NCBI RefSeq assembly: GCF_900129865.1
Contig: NZ_FQXD01000006.1
Span: 62,001-126,000, forward strand
DNA: 64,000 nucleotides
Direction of reading: 5' to 3'
Source: Virgibacillus chiguensis
GTDB lineage: Bacteria > Bacillota > Bacilli > Bacillales > Amphibacillaceae
The notes under the pieces are model-generated. The model was not told the origin of the DNA, did not search any database, and saw only the letters and a list, made by a program, of their open reading frames with translations. Of the stretch, positions 36,280 to 48,866 are shown piece by piece. Positions within the stretch are counted from its first letter, which is position 1. Each line of letters opens with the position of its first letter. The position numbers and the translations under genes are program-made.

Positions 36280-36576
36280 ATGTCTACAACCTTAGTGATG
36301 ATTTTTTTAGTAATTATTATTGTTTCAGAACTTTACAAATCAAACTTTGAAAAATCAGTTGAATCGAGAGATGAAAGAGGTCGACTTATTTTATTAAGAG
36401 TTAAGTCACTATCATATAACTTTTTAACTGGTGGAATTTTTCTAGGTATGTTCTTGACAGCTATTTTTAACATCATGGAGTTAGAATTTTTCCCTTTTTA
36501 TGTCTTAGCGATATTTTTGTTACAAGGTGTTATATCATCCGTCTATTTAGCTATTATTAGGAAGAAAGAAATTTGA
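36280..36576 (+). CDS. Small membrane protein paired with the HTH regulator
   Basis: A 98-aa protein with an N-terminal hydrophobic helix (about 5-14), a charged middle (SNFEKSVESRDERGRLILLR) and two C-terminal membrane segments (about 47-63 and 68-92). Starts at the base after the HTH gene stop with AAGGAGG. The ESRDERG block resembles that in DUF2178-like proteins next to such regulators. Function unknown. Confidence 0.75.
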   Translation: MSTTLVMIFLVIIIVSELYKSNFEKSVESRDERGRLILLRVKSLSYNFLTGGIFLGMFLTAIFNIMELEFFPFYVLAIFLLQGVISSVYLAIIRKKEI

Positions 36577-37292
36577 AAAGTAGATAGCACAACAAAGAAC
36601 ATGCTCTAAGCTGATTTCATTCTCGAGAAAAAACTAGCAACGTTTTTATACTTAAGCTAGATTTAGACAATACAATTACATATTAATGATGATAATTAAA
36701 GCTGCTCGACTACCTTTTTGTAATCGCTATCAAGAAGCTGTTCACATAAATCTTTCAGCTATTTCTTCATTACTATTTTTTTATTTACATACCTTTCTCG
36801 GTACTTTTTGCAAGATTATAATATTTACTAGCATTCAGGACTACCATAAATATTCTTTATTTGTTATTAGCTTTCTCGGTTTCTAAACGTCACCCTATAC
36901 AATTACTACCTTTTTTACACCAATTTTTCATTTACGCTATTTCTCTATTCCCTCCATTATTTTCAGATAGGCTCCAGATCCTAAACAATATGAAATAGAT
37001 GACTGCACTAATTAAAGCACAAACCATAATAAAGCCAAAAACCTTTATAGATGTTTGGCTGGCGCAGCCATACCTGACCTTCATGTAGTAACACAGCGGA
37101 AAGAAGGAAAAACTTGACTTACCAACAAGTCTATATAACGAAAATCATTGTATCTTTTTATACTATAGCCATAGAATCTTAAGCATTTTCTGAAAGCTAA
37201 TTTGGGATAGCATGAAAAGCTTCCCAATCCTTCACTACACAGTAATACATAACCTCATCGTTTATCTTAAAGTTGCGGGTGAAAAGCCAATT
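36577..37292. other. Long intergenic region
   Basis: About 715 bases with one hairpin repeat (37105-37165) and no convincing gene. A 50-codon minus-strand frame (37084-36932) has a hydrophobic stretch (FGFIMVCALISAVIYFILF) but no ribosome site; it may be a gene relic. Confidence 0.4.
37105..37165 (+). repeat. Short hairpin repeat
   Basis: AAAAACTTGACTTACCAACAAGT: ACTTG/CAAGT stem, then CTATATAACG and CTTTTTATACTATAG, the usual tail. Confidence 0.6.
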
Positions 37293-37330
37293 AAAAACCT
37301 CCCTATTCGCTATTACACGAACAGGGAGGT
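37293..37330 (-). terminator. Terminator of eno
   Basis: Minus-strand ACCTCCCTGTTCG/GCGAATAGGGAGGT stem with a 7-base loop followed by TTTTAA. Confidence 0.9.
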
Positions 37331-37343
37331 CGTTAACTATTTG

Positions 37344-38630
<1,287 letters not shown>

Positions 38631-38667
38631 TCAAATCGTCTCCTTTTTTTCAAAACGTTTGTTAGTT

Positions 38668-40206
38668 TTAGTATTTTATTAATGATTCGCCAGTCATTTC
38701 TTTTGGCTTTTCAATATCTAATAAATCAAGTAAGGTTGGGGCTAAGTCTGCTAAAATTCCGCCTTCACGTAAGCTGATCCCCTCTTTTGTAACGATAACA
38801 GGAACCGGATTCGTTGTATGAGCAGTCATTGGCTTTCCGTCTGGTGTAATGACTTCATCCGAATTACCGTGGTCGGCTGTAATAATAGCGTGTCCGCCAA
38901 GTTCAATAATTTTATCAACAATTTTTCCGAGGCACTCGTCAACGGTTTCGATAGCTTTAACAGTTGGCTCTAATTTTCCAGAGTGTCCTACCATATCTGG
39001 ATTGGCGAAATTTAAAATAATCGCATTACGGTCACCAGTTTCGAGTTCTTCTAATAACGCGTCCGTCACTTCGTAAGCACTCATTTCTGGTTTTAAATCG
39101 TATGTCGCTACTTTTGGTGAATTAATTAAAATTCTTTTTTCACCTGGAAATTCCGCTTCACGTCCCCCACTCATGAAATACGTAACATGTGGGTATTTCT
39201 CCGTTTCAGCTATTCGCAATTGCTTCATATCATGCTGTGCTAAAACTTCACCAACTGTATTATCTAAATTAACCGGCTCATAGGCAACATAGCCGTTTAC
39301 TGTTTCGCTAAAGTTCGTTAACATCACAAAGTCTAAGTTTTTCGGCACTTTGTCTCCACGGTCAAAGTCATGAAAATCTTCATTGGCAAATGTACGTGAG
39401 ATTTGAATAGCGCGATCTGGACGGAAGTTGTAAAAGATAATGGAGTCTCCATCTTCCACAGTTCCAACTGGGTCACCAGCTTCATTCGTAATAACGGATG
39501 GAATGACGAACTCATCATAGATTTCACTAGCATAAGACTCTTCCACAACAGCGAGTGGATCCGTGTATTTCGGACCTTCTCCGTACACCATGGCGTCATA
39601 TGCTTTTTTCACACGATCCCAACGCTTGTCCCGATCCATGGAATAATAACGTCCAGAAATCGTCGCAATTTGCCCAACTCCGTATTCTGCTATCTTATCT
39701 TGTGTTTGCTTAATATATGTTTTAGCAGTCTGTGGACCAACATCTCGTCCGTCTAAAAATGCATGGATATAAACTTTCTCTAGTTCTTGTTCTTTTGCAA
39801 GCTTCAAAAGCGCAAACAGGTGATTAATATGGCTGTGCACACCACCATCAGAAAGCAATCCAAAAATGTGCAGCGCCTTCCCATTTTTTTTCGCATGTTG
39901 CATCGATTTTATGAACGCTTCTTTTTCAAAGAATTCGCCTTCTTTAATCGATAAATTAACACGGGTCAAACTTTGATACACAATTCTCCCCGCACCAATA
40001 TTCAAGTGGCCAACTTCAGAATTACCCATTTGCCCTTCTGGTAAACCGACAGCTTCACCACAAGCTGTTAGCTGATTATGGGCGTATTGATTCCAATAGC
40101 GGTCAAAATTAGGTTTGTTCGCATGTTTGACAGCATTCCCTTTTTCTTCGTCACGAATAGCGAAACCATCTAAGATGATTAATGCCGCTAGTTTGTTTTG
40201 TTTCAT
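38668..40206 (-). CDS. gpmI: 2,3-bisphosphoglycerate-independent phosphoglycerate mutase
   Basis: A 512-aa, Mn-dependent enzyme interconverting 3- and 2-phosphoglycerate. The phosphorylated Ser lies in [17 protein letters not shown]; metal ligands in [17 protein letters not shown] and TAHTTNPVP. Mn-dependence makes it pH-sensitive in sporulating Bacilli. ATG overlaps the tpiA stop. Confidence 0.98.
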   Translation of the reverse strand: MKQNKLAALIILDGFAIRDEEKGNAVKHANKPNFDRYWNQYAHNQLTACGEAVGLPEGQMGNSEVGHLNIGAGRIVYQSLTRVNLSIKEGEFFEKEAFIKSMQHAKKNGKALHIFGLLSDGGVHSHINHLFALLKLAKEQELEKVYIHAFLDGRDVGPQTAKTYIKQTQDKIAEYGVGQIATISGRYYSMDRDKRWDRVKKAYDAMVYGEGPKYTDPLAVVEESYASEIYDEFVIPSVITNEAGDPVGTVEDGDSIIFYNFRPDRAIQISRTFANEDFHDFDRGDKVPKNLDFVMLTNFSETVNGYVAYEPVNLDNTVGEVLAQHDMKQLRIAETEKYPHVTYFMSGGREAEFPGEKRILINSPKVATYDLKPEMSAYEVTDALLEELETGDRNAIILNFANPDMVGHSGKLEPTVKAIETVDECLGKIVDKIIELGGHAIITADHGNSDEVITPDGKPMTAHTTNPVPVIVTKEGISLREGGILADLAPTLLDLLDIEKPKEMTGESLIKY

Positions 40207-40961
40207 TTGGCACCTGCCTCCACTAATTGCAAGAATGATGCTGGTTCAAGGCTTGCTCCACCAACTAATGCACCATCAATATCGGATTGAGCCAGTAATT
40301 CATCAACATTTGCAGGTTTTACACTGCCACCATATTGAATAATGACTTTGCTTGCCGTTTCTTTAGAAGTAAGTTTTGCAACCACTTCACGAATATGCGT
40401 ACAAACTTCATTTGCTTGTTCACTCGTTGCTGTTTTTCCTGTACCAATTGCCCAAATCGGCTCATAAGCAATAATTGTGTTAGCAACTTGTTCTTCGCTA
40501 AGTGCTTCTAGAGCTTTTGTAACTTGCATTTCGACATGATCCATTGTTTCGTTAGCTTCACGCTGTTCTAGTGTTTCACCAACACAAACAATTGGTGTTA
40601 GTTCGTGTTTAAATGCAGCATGCACTTTTTTATTCACTGTTTCATCTGTCTCGTTATAATATTCTCTACGCTCTGAATGCCCTAAAACAACATATGTTAC
40701 ACCTAAATCTGCGAGCATTTCAGGACTTACTTCGCCTGTAAATGCACCACTTTCTTCATAATGCATCGTTTGAGCAGCAACTGCTAACTTCGAACCTTTT
40801 GCTTTTTCCACAAGCTGAGCTAAGTAAGGAAATGGGGAACAAACGATAGCCTCCACCTTGTCTGATTGAGGTAGTTTTACTTTCACCTCATCGACAAACT
40901 GACTCGCTTCACTTGCTAGCTTGTTCATTTTCCAGTTTCCAGCAATTACTTTTTTGCGCAT
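40203..40961 (-). CDS. tpiA: Triosephosphate isomerase
   Basis: A 252-aa TIM barrel: N-terminal GNWKMNK, catalytic His in LGHSERR, catalytic Glu in [12 protein letters not shown], loop 8 [10 protein letters not shown]. Sits 19 bases after pgk; RBS AGGTGAGACG. Confidence 0.98.
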   Translation of the reverse strand: MRKKVIAGNWKMNKLASEASQFVDEVKVKLPQSDKVEAIVCSPFPYLAQLVEKAKGSKLAVAAQTMHYEESGAFTGEVSPEMLADLGVTYVVLGHSERREYYNETDETVNKKVHAAFKHELTPIVCVGETLEQREANETMDHVEMQVTKALEALSEEQVANTIIAYEPIWAIGTGKTATSEQANEVCTHIREVVAKLTSKETASKVIIQYGGSVKPANVDELLAQSDIDGALVGGASLEPASFLQLVEAGAK

Positions 40962-40980
40962 CGTCTCACCTCATACCAAT

Positions 40981-42162
40981 TTATTTGTCAGTTAAAGCAG
41001 CTACACCTGGAAGAACTTTACCTTCCATAAATTCCAAAGAAGCTCCTCCACCAGTAGATACATGATCCATTTTATCACTTAGACCAAATTTTTCTACTGC
41101 AGCAGCTGAATCGCCACCACCGATTACTGTATAGCCTTCTGTTTTTGCTAATGCATTAGCAACTGCCTTTGTACCATCCGCGAAAGCTTCCATTTCGAAA
41201 ACTCCCATTGGACCATTCCAAATAATTAATTTAGATTTAGCAACAATTTCAGCATACTTTTCTGATGTTTTAGGACCAATATCCAATGCTTCCCAATCCG
41301 CTGGAATTTGATCAATGTCCACTTCTTTTTTATTTGCATCTTCAGCAAATTTGTCAGCTACAACAGCGTCAACTGGAAGAACAAAATCTACGCCTTTGTC
41401 TTTAGCTTTTTGCATAAATTGCTTGGCTAGATCAATTTTGTCTTCTTCCAATAGGGAATTACCAATTTCATAACCTTGCGCTTTAATAAACGTATAAGCT
41501 AAGCCACCACCAATAATTAAATGGTCAACTTTTTCAAGTAAATGATCGATAACATCGATTTTATCTTTTACTTTCGCACCACCAATGATAGCTGTGAAAG
41601 GACGTTCTGGATTTTCTAATGCTTTACCTAAAACGGATAATTCTTTTTCCATTAAAAATCCTGCAGCAGCTGGAAGCTTTTCAGCTACACCAGTTGTGGA
41701 AGCGTGGGCACGATGAGCTGCGCCAAATGCGTCATTGACATACACATCTGCTAGATCAGCAAAGGCCTGAGACAATGCTTCGTCATTCTTTTCTTCGCCC
41801 GCTTCGAAACGAACGTTTTCAACTAAAATAATGTCGCCTTCGCTTACCTTAGAAATAGCCTCTTGCACTTCCTCACCATATACGGCATCTGTTTTAACTA
41901 CTTCTTTCCCAATTAAATCACTTAGTCGTTTTGCTACAGGGTCGAGACGTAGTTCTTCTACGACCTTCCCTTTAGGACGACCAAGATGGCTTGCTAAAAT
42001 GATAATTGCACCTTGATTGGATAAATATTCTATGGTAGGGAGAGCTGCTTTAATTCTTGTATCATCTGTTACCTCTCCATCCTTCATCGGTACATTAAAA
42101 TCCACACGGCAAAAAACTTTTTTCCCTTTAACATCAAGGTCTTTTACTGACATTTTATTCAT
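40981..42162 (-). CDS. pgk: Phosphoglycerate kinase
   Basis: A 393-aa two-domain kinase: [13 protein letters not shown] at the N-terminus, [10 protein letters not shown], and C-terminal [13 protein letters not shown]. Start ATG with AGGAGG 9 bases upstream. First gene of the operon below the gapA terminator, so its main promoter should lie in 42163-42414. Confidence 0.98.
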   Translation of the reverse strand: MNKMSVKDLDVKGKKVFCRVDFNVPMKDGEVTDDTRIKAALPTIEYLSNQGAIIILASHLGRPKGKVVEELRLDPVAKRLSDLIGKEVVKTDAVYGEEVQEAISKVSEGDIILVENVRFEAGEEKNDEALSQAFADLADVYVNDAFGAAHRAHASTTGVAEKLPAAAGFLMEKELSVLGKALENPERPFTAIIGGAKVKDKIDVIDHLLEKVDHLIIGGGLAYTFIKAQGYEIGNSLLEEDKIDLAKQFMQKAKDKGVDFVLPVDAVVADKFAEDANKKEVDIDQIPADWEALDIGPKTSEKYAEIVAKSKLIIWNGPMGVFEMEAFADGTKAVANALAKTEGYTVIGGGDSAAAVEKFGLSDKMDHVSTGGGASLEFMEGKVLPGVAALTDK

Positions 42163-42414
42163 GTTCTTCTGCCTCCTAAATGTAGGATATGTAATTATCC
42201 CTTTATCGAATTGTTAGGTACAAAGAAATAGAACTATCCAAAAAATAAATTTCTACTTCATTCATTCTTCGTCTTAGCACACCAATCGCTTGTTTTCATT
42301 TAAGCTATCGCTAAAATGTCAAGCGTAGTTCTAACTTTTTCAGTTTCTTCATAAACTATACAAAGATCCCTTTCTCCGAAGACTACTAAACATTTTATAT
42401 CTTTTCTTACAAGG

Positions 42415-42457
42415 AAAAACGGAGGAGGAATAACCATGCTCCTCCCCCGCTATTTTT
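42415..42457 (-). terminator. Terminator between gapA and pgk
   Basis: Minus-strand GGGGAGGAG/CCTCCTCC stem with a 10-base loop followed by GTTTTT. Separates cggR-gapA from pgk-tpiA-gpmI-eno, allowing different expression levels. Confidence 0.8.
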
Positions 42458-42459
42458 TC

Positions 42460-43494
<1,035 letters not shown>

Positions 43495-43503
43495 TTATAT
43501 ATA

Positions 43504-44535
43504 TTAAAGGGTGGATATTCCCTTTAAAATCTCTTCCGCCGCTGCTTCATCTGTAATGAGCAGGTTTGTTGTTGCTCGTTTGAAATAGGAAGCAATTGCT
43601 TGCGCCTTGGAGCGACCGCCAGCAACGGTAACAACAAAAGGAACTTTTCCTAAATCTTCTAGTTGTATTCCGACTGTACGCACCTTATGTACAACATTTC
43701 CCTTTTTGTCGAAATAATAACCAAATGCTTCACTAACTGCTTGATGTTTGCGTAGTTTCTCCACAATATCTGCAGTTGTTTTCCTTCTGTATGCCATCGT
43801 TAACGCATCACCAATACCATGCATTACAACAGTTGCAGTTTTTATTTGCTGCAATGTTTCTTTGACGCTTGGCTCTTGGATAATCATTTGATAAGCCGAT
43901 TCACTTAACGGATCAGGGACATAAAGTAGCCGATAGTCACCATGAGCTTTACGAGCCATTTCAGCTGCGATTGTGTTCGCTTGGTTCTCTACCTTTTCAC
44001 CAATACCCCCTCGAGCTGGAAGAAAAAGGGCTTCATTGCTTTGTTCAAAAGGTGTCATTGCCGCTGCAATAGCAGCCATTGTCGTTCCACCAGTTACAGC
44101 AATGGTCGGATGTTCACCAACCATGTTTTTCAAACTGGCTACACAAGCTTTTCCCATTTCTTGCTTGACCCACTCATGATCATCACTATTTCCAGGAACA
44201 ACGATAACATCAGTAATGGACAGTGCATCTTTTAGTTTGTTTTCTAGTGCGCGCAAGTCCATAATTTCATTCATAAATGTACCTAACTGTTCCAAGATTA
44301 ATTTACCCGCTTTTGTGATAAACATACCTTTAGCAGTAATTTGAATTAAATCTTGCTCCTGTAAAAGTTCTATTTCTCCTCGTACAGTTCTCTCGGTAAC
44401 ATTTGTGTTATCAGCTAATCCCCTGCGACCTATTGGCTCCAACAAATCTATAGTGCGTAACATTGCATAACGTCGTTGCATCACATCCAACAGATCAGGT
44501 AGCAGCCTTTTTTGTAGTTGAATCAAGTTTCTCAT
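43504..44535 (-). CDS. cggR: Central glycolytic gene regulator CggR
   Basis: A 343-aa SorC/DeoR-family repressor: N-terminal winged helix (LIQLQKRLLPDLLDVMQRRY, EPIGRRGLADNTN) and a sugar-phosphate sensing domain (TGGTTMAAIAAAM). Fructose-1,6-bisphosphate releases it from DNA in Bacillus. Start ATG 44535 follows AAGGAG by 9 bases; an upstream GTG at 44553 lacks an RBS. Its own operator lies directly upstream. Confidence 0.97.
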   Translation of the reverse strand: MRNLIQLQKRLLPDLLDVMQRRYAMLRTIDLLEPIGRRGLADNTNVTERTVRGEIELLQEQDLIQITAKGMFITKAGKLILEQLGTFMNEIMDLRALENKLKDALSITDVIVVPGNSDDHEWVKQEMGKACVASLKNMVGEHPTIAVTGGTTMAAIAAAMTPFEQSNEALFLPARGGIGEKVENQANTIAAEMARKAHGDYRLLYVPDPLSESAYQMIIQEPSVKETLQQIKTATVVMHGIGDALTMAYRRKTTADIVEKLRKHQAVSEAFGYYFDKKGNVVHKVRTVGIQLEDLGKVPFVVTVAGGRSKAQAIASYFKRATTNLLITDEAAAEEILKGISTL

Positions 44536-44556
44536 TACGAAGGACTCCTTCACCTG

Positions 44557-44592
44557 GTCTTTTGGAGTCCCGGGTGGAATTAATACGTCCCG
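44557..44592 (-). promoter_or_regulatory. CggR operator
   Basis: Two CGGGAC boxes (44592-44587 and 44572-44567) exactly 20 bases apart, each followed after 6 bases by partly conserved TGTC-like halves (ATTC, AGAC). This reproduces the direct-repeat B. subtilis CggR operator, placed downstream of the promoter. Confidence 0.88.
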
Positions 44593-44644
44593 GAAGCTGC
44601 AAAAAAAAATTTTCCTTGCTTTATGTTTTCTTGCTTACATGTAT

Positions 44645-44672
44645 ATTATACCAAATTTATTTATTTACACAA
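44645..44672 (-). promoter_or_regulatory. cggR-gapA promoter
   Basis: TTGTGT (44672-44667) and TATAAT (44650-44645) on the minus strand, 16 bases apart; the CggR operator lies about 50 bases downstream. Confidence 0.6.
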
Positions 44673-44723
44673 CCGATTTAATGTTAAAATTATGTGAAGC
44701 AAATTTAATTAGACAAAATATGA

Positions 44724-44760
44724 AGTAAAACTTGGCTTATCGCCAAGTCTTTATATCAAT
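44724..44760 (+). repeat. Short hairpin repeat
   Basis: AAAACTTGGCTTATCGCCAAGT is the cleanest copy: ACTTGGC/GCCAAGT, 7-bp stem, 5-base loop, followed by CTTTATAT. The third (TGGCG) segment is lost here. Confidence 0.75.
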
Positions 44761-44854
44761 AATACAGTTTCTTAATTCGATAAACCTTAACACCAAAATA
44801 AGTAATTTGGTAGAACCTTTTATTAAATCGTTGACAAAATGAATTTAGAGTCAG

Positions 44855-45481
44855 TTATTTTCTCTCATAAAAAGCTTTTAGTATTTTCGCTAATTCTCTC
44901 GAAGCTTGTTCATTTACTTCATGTCCTGCATTGTCAACCATTTGAAGTTCTGAATTTGAAATGTATTCTGCTAATTTTTTTGATGCTTTTTTGTTTACAT
45001 GGTCTTTCCTACCACAAACAACCATAGTATCGCACATAATATCACTTAATTTTCCACTGAAATTAAGCGTAGTCATTGTATTTGTTAGCTGAATAAAGTC
45101 TTTCTTTTCGAAGCCTATATTTTGAAAGGAAGACTTCGGAACACACTTAAATACCATATTTTGCAATTTCAACAACATTTTCGGCATGTTATATTGCACA
45201 GCTATTAATACTAATGAATCTACCTTTTCAGGATAATCAATTGTATAATTTAAAGCTAATACTCCGCCTAATGAGAGCCCACAAAGATGTAACGGTTCGT
45301 CAAAATTTTCACAGTAGGTATTGAAACTATCATACAAATTTTGATACGTGACCTCTTTATGCTGAAGCATCGCAGAAAGGTTTGGACTATATATATTACG
45401 ATATTCGCTTAAATAAGCAATCGTATCCTGCCAACTGGATGCACTTTGCCCAAGCCCATGAATAAAAACAACATGCCCCAT
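44855..45481 (-). CDS. Alpha/beta hydrolase
   Basis: A 208-aa hydrolase: VFIHGLGQSASSW, nucleophile Ser in LCGLSLGGVLAL, Asp in VCGRKDHVN and His in NAGHEVNEQ. Start ATG at 45481 is chosen from GAAAGG 9 bases upstream. Resembles small esterase/proline-iminopeptidase-like proteins; substrate unknown. Single gene. Confidence 0.88.
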   Translation of the reverse strand: MGHVVFIHGLGQSASSWQDTIAYLSEYRNIYSPNLSAMLQHKEVTYQNLYDSFNTYCENFDEPLHLCGLSLGGVLALNYTIDYPEKVDSLVLIAVQYNMPKMLLKLQNMVFKCVPKSSFQNIGFEKKDFIQLTNTMTTLNFSGKLSDIMCDTMVVCGRKDHVNKKASKKLAEYISNSELQMVDNAGHEVNEQASRELAKILKAFYERK

Positions 45482-45664
45482 ATACAACAACCTTTCGCTA
45501 TTATTTTTAAAAAACTGTAGGATAGTAACTTATATCAGATAAGATTTATGTTCTAATAAGCTCTTCGTACAGCATGTTTAAATATTTTAAGCTTATATCA
45601 AATACTTGATGTATTTTTGAAAAAAAGCACATAAAGCACTAGCAAGAAAAATAATGTGCATATC

Positions 45665-45919
45665 TCATTTTTTATTACCTACATGTTGATCTAAAAGAAT
45701 TTTTAACGTATGCCAATTTAGTTGGGATGCGTCCAATATTGCATTATTTACTTTTACACAAGGAATTAATAACTGGTATTCCTCTAACCAAAGATCATTC
45801 GTATAAATATCACATTCTCGAATTTCGAAATCGTATTCATCTTGAAAAAATTCTAACATAAACTTTGCTTCATTACATAAAAGGCAAGCTTTTTTTGTAT
45901 AAAAATGGATCGTTACCAA
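45665..45919 (-). CDS. Glutaredoxin-like thioredoxin-fold protein
   Basis: An 84-aa protein with a redox-type CxxC motif, YTKKACLLCNEAKFML, and the cis-Pro segment LLIPCVKVN. Belongs to the short DUF836/glutaredoxin family. TTG start; its RBS (AAAGGAATG) is inside the rpoN 3' end and the gene begins 2 bases after the rpoN stop, so the two are co-transcribed. Confidence 0.82.
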   Translation of the reverse strand: MVTIHFYTKKACLLCNEAKFMLEFFQDEYDFEIRECDIYTNDLWLEEYQLLIPCVKVNNAILDASQLNWHTLKILLDQHVGNKK

Positions 45920-45920
45920 A

Positions 45921-47207
45921 CTAACATTCCTTTCTTTTCGTAGATGATGGTATTTGTAGTTGCTCTCTATATTTCATGACTGTACGTCTCGCAATTTGAA
46001 TTGTATATTTCTCAGCGATCAATTTTCGTAACTTCTCATCAGACAGCGGCTTATACTTATCTTCCTGCGCTATAAGGTCAGCAATCATATTCTTAATTGC
46101 AAGTGCAGAAGCTTTGGTGCCGTTGCTTTGCTTAACGCCAGATTGCAAAAAGAAATTTAATGGTAAAATGCCATTTGGTGTTTGCACATATTTATGAGCA
46201 ATGGCCCTACTTATAGTGGAAACGTGTAATGCCAATTCTTCTGCAATATCTTTTAATGTTAATGGCTGCATCATATGTGTGCCCTGTTCAAAATACAGAG
46301 ATTGCTTTTCAACCATACATTGAATAACACGTTCTAATGTATCACCTCGATAAGTAATCGCTTTTTTCACCATTTCTATTTGCGTTTGTTTTTCTTTAAT
46401 ATATTTCTCCGTTTCTTTTCCAACCCCTTCCATATGAAAATATGCCTCATTTAAAGTGATTTTTGGCTTGCTCCACGAATAAAAAGATAATTGCCATTTC
46501 CCATTTTCTTTATAAATAGAAGCTTCTGGAATAATGTAATGATCTATCTTCGTATCAAGTAAGTGCCCTGGTTTCGGGTGGCATGCTTTAATTTGTGCAA
46601 ATAAACCCTTTACATATGTTTCACTTTTACCGTATTCATTGGCTACAGCTTCTACATCTTCTTCCGCTACCCATTGTAAATGATTTTCTAATAAATTATG
46701 TACTAATGGTTTATCCGCAGCAGAAATTTTTAATTGTAATATAATACATTCGCTTAAGGTTCTGGCGCCAATTCCAGCTGGTTCTAGTGATTGGATAAGT
46801 TTTACCGCTTGCTCTACCTGCTCTAATGTCGCATGACACTGCTTTGCCCAAAGTTGTAACTCAACATCCAAGTAACCGTTTTCATTTATGGAATCAATAC
46901 CATATAACACAATAGGTCGCATTTTTTCAGGTATATGTAATATATATAACTGTTTTTTCAAAAGGTCGTACATGCTTAACTCACTTGCATTGATTTCTCC
47001 AGGTGCTATAACATCGTCCGTTGATGAACCATATGGAAGAGTAGGGTCATCATAGTTTATTTCTTCAATGAGCGGGTTTTCTTTTTCCAATTCTTTTAAA
47101 TAATCCACCAGTTCTGTATTGGAAAGTTGTAATATTTGAATCGATTGCATTAAGGATTGGTTCATCTTCCACTGTAAGACTTGTTCATTAACAAGTTGTA
47201 ATTTCAT
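45921..47207 (-). CDS. sigL: RNA polymerase sigma-54 factor
   Basis: A 428-aa RpoN-type factor: region I Gln-rich start (MNQSLMQSIQILQLSNTEL), core-binding region, HTH (LKDIAEELALHVSTISRAIA) and the C-terminal RpoN box (ARRTVMKYREQLQIPSS). In Bacilli SigL serves enhancer-dependent promoters of amino-acid and levan use. Start ATG 47207 (AAAGGGG 7 bases upstream) is preferred to the ATG at 47213. It lies upstream of cggR as in Bacillus. Confidence 0.96.
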   Translation of the reverse strand: MKLQLVNEQVLQWKMNQSLMQSIQILQLSNTELVDYLKELEKENPLIEEINYDDPTLPYGSSTDDVIAPGEINASELSMYDLLKKQLYILHIPEKMRPIVLYGIDSINENGYLDVELQLWAKQCHATLEQVEQAVKLIQSLEPAGIGARTLSECIILQLKISAADKPLVHNLLENHLQWVAEEDVEAVANEYGKSETYVKGLFAQIKACHPKPGHLLDTKIDHYIIPEASIYKENGKWQLSFYSWSKPKITLNEAYFHMEGVGKETEKYIKEKQTQIEMVKKAITYRGDTLERVIQCMVEKQSLYFEQGTHMMQPLTLKDIAEELALHVSTISRAIAHKYVQTPNGILPLNFFLQSGVKQSNGTKASALAIKNMIADLIAQEDKYKPLSDEKLRKLIAEKYTIQIARRTVMKYREQLQIPSSTKRKEC

Positions 47208-47479
47208 GACCATTCCCCTTTCTCTGCCCTTTCATTTATTGTGCCATAAAAACAAAAATCCTTCTAGAGAAGACCATATTGTCTTTTTAAAAAGAACTTA
47301 TAACACATGTGGAATCTATTCTTTTACTATCATGAAGTCAACATTGTATCCTTTTCTATCGTATAGCAAAGCATATTTTATAGATTATTTCCCTTTTATT
47401 CTCCATCTAAAAGTGATTAACGTGTTTCTACACCATCTTATATGCTATAATCAGCTTACACATAAGGAGGAACATGCGC

Positions 47480-47887
47480 ATGATAGAGGTATATACAGAC
47501 GGTGCATCCTGTGGTAATCCAGGACCAAGTGGTGCGGGTGTTTATATCAAACATGGACAGAAACATTATAAATACAGCTATTTTTTAGGGGATTTTTCCA
47601 ACCATGAAGCGGAATTTCATGCAGTTATTAAAGCTTTAATGATCTGCAAAGATACATTCCCTTCTGATATTTTATCTTTTCGATCTGATTCTAGAATCGT
47701 TGTAGATACAATCGAGAAAAATCACACCAAAAACACCCTGTTCATCCCATTATTACACCAAATATGTGAGCACGCCTCTGATTTTCCGCACTTTTTTATT
47801 AAATGGATTCCGGAAAAACAAAATAAGCAAGCAGACAAATTAGCTAGAATAGCTATTCAGCACCAAACAAATAGGCAGAATAGTTGA
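47480..47887 (+). CDS. RNase HI-family protein (reverse-transcriptase-like RNase H fold)
   Basis: A 135-aa RNase H fold with the acidic site: YTDGASCGNPGPSGAG, HEAEFHAVIKAL, RSDSRIVVD and KQADKLARIA give Asp, Glu, Asp, Asp. Similar to YpdQ/YpeP-type proteins of Bacilli rather than to the main RNase HII/HIII. Start ATG 47480 is 9 bases from AAGGAGG (an ATG at 47474 is too close). Overlaps or abuts the next gene region. Confidence 0.88.
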   Translation: MIEVYTDGASCGNPGPSGAGVYIKHGQKHYKYSYFLGDFSNHEAEFHAVIKALMICKDTFPSDILSFRSDSRIVVDTIEKNHTKNTLFIPLLHQICEHASDFPHFFIKWIPEKQNKQADKLARIAIQHQTNRQNS

Positions 47888-47928
47888 GGTTTTTTAAGTT
47901 ATTCTTGTTTAGACAAGGAGTGTTTACA

Positions 47929-48609
47929 TTGGACCCTGGCGAAATATCTGTTTTAGTAGCAAGTATAAGCATAAGGGAAGAAAAGCATGGATTTACTATT
48001 ATTAGTATGTCCCCTGCTTTAACGCTTATCGGAAGCGGAAGAAGTGCAGTTGTATGTAAAATCCGATCGACAAATAGAGTAATTAAAGTATTTCCATCAG
48101 GTTATGAGCATATAGCGGGCGAAGAAGCTACTGTTTATGAACAATTACAAGATTGTGCTTTATTTCCGGAGCTATACGCAAGTGGTGCTAATTATCTCGT
48201 ACTCGATTATATTGACGGAGTTACCTTATACGATTGTTTAGTTCAAGGAATCCCTTTTACAAAGAAGCATATTGATGAAGCTGATCAAGCATTTGCATAT
48301 GCAAAACGACAAGGTCTAAACCCAGCTGATATCCATCTACGAAATATTATTCTTACACCTGCGAATACGATTAAAGTAATCGATGTTGCTAGATTTAAAC
48401 AGGAGGAGTATGACCAGCAGTGGGAAGATATTAAATTCTATCTTCATTCCATCTATTTCAAGAGGTATTGCCCAAATAGAATACCAATTTTGGTTTTGCG
48501 AAGCATTGCGACATTATATAAGAACAAACTAACGAGCAGGTTGCTTGGTAGGCGAAAGCATGTTAGAAAAACTGGTCTAATTGCCAATTCAATGTGGAAA
48601 AAGCCGTAA
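47929..48609 (+). CDS. YrzF-like protein kinase-fold protein
   Basis: A 226-aa protein with a shortened kinase fold: Gly-loop LIGSGRSAVVCKI, Lys in RVIKVFPSG, hinge YLVLDYIDGVTL, catalytic loop ADIHLRNIIL and IDVARF where DFG is usual. Bacillus YrzF/PrkD-type kinases have this layout. Start is TTG 47929 (AAGGAG 8 bases upstream); an upstream reading to 47884 has no RBS. The C-terminal 60 residues are basic. Follows the RNase H-like gene closely, probably in one operon. Confidence 0.82.
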   Translation: MDPGEISVLVASISIREEKHGFTIISMSPALTLIGSGRSAVVCKIRSTNRVIKVFPSGYEHIAGEEATVYEQLQDCALFPELYASGANYLVLDYIDGVTLYDCLVQGIPFTKKHIDEADQAFAYAKRQGLNPADIHLRNIILTPANTIKVIDVARFKQEEYDQQWEDIKFYLHSIYFKRYCPNRIPILVLRSIATLYKNKLTSRLLGRRKHVRKTGLIANSMWKKP

Positions 48610-48685
48610 TGTTGCTTATGCGATAAATCTTAAAACATTTATACTTTCCCTAGTGAAACCGTTCTATTCTGCTAATCAAAAATAT

Positions 48686-48716
48686 GAGAAAAACTTAGCT
48701 TGTCGTCTAATCTTAT
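48686..48716 (+). repeat. Short hairpin repeat with compensatory change
   Basis: AAAAACTTAGCTTGTCGTCTAATC: the stem reads TTAG/CTAA where other copies read TTGG/CCAA. Confidence 0.6.
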
Positions 48717-48826
48717 GTTTTCCTAAAAGTTCAAGAAGTTCAACTCTCTCTATTAGTCGCCAACAACTCCACCACTTTCCACTCTTGTGGATTGCTTGAA
48801 GTACTTTAAAAATAACTTTCAACAAG

Positions 48827-48866
48827 CAAAGCTACATCGTTTTATAGCGAGGTAGCTTTTTATTAT
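48827..48866 (+). terminator. Hairpin terminator 3' of aroD
   Basis: AAAGCTAC/GTAGCTTT stem with an inner CG pairing, then TTTATTATTATTT on the plus strand; it may also stop aroD transcripts from the other side. Confidence 0.6.

Noticed and set aside
36932-37084. 50-codon minus-strand frame with a membrane-like stretch
   Set aside because: No Shine-Dalgarno and no recognisable family; kept only as a possible relic in the intergenic note.
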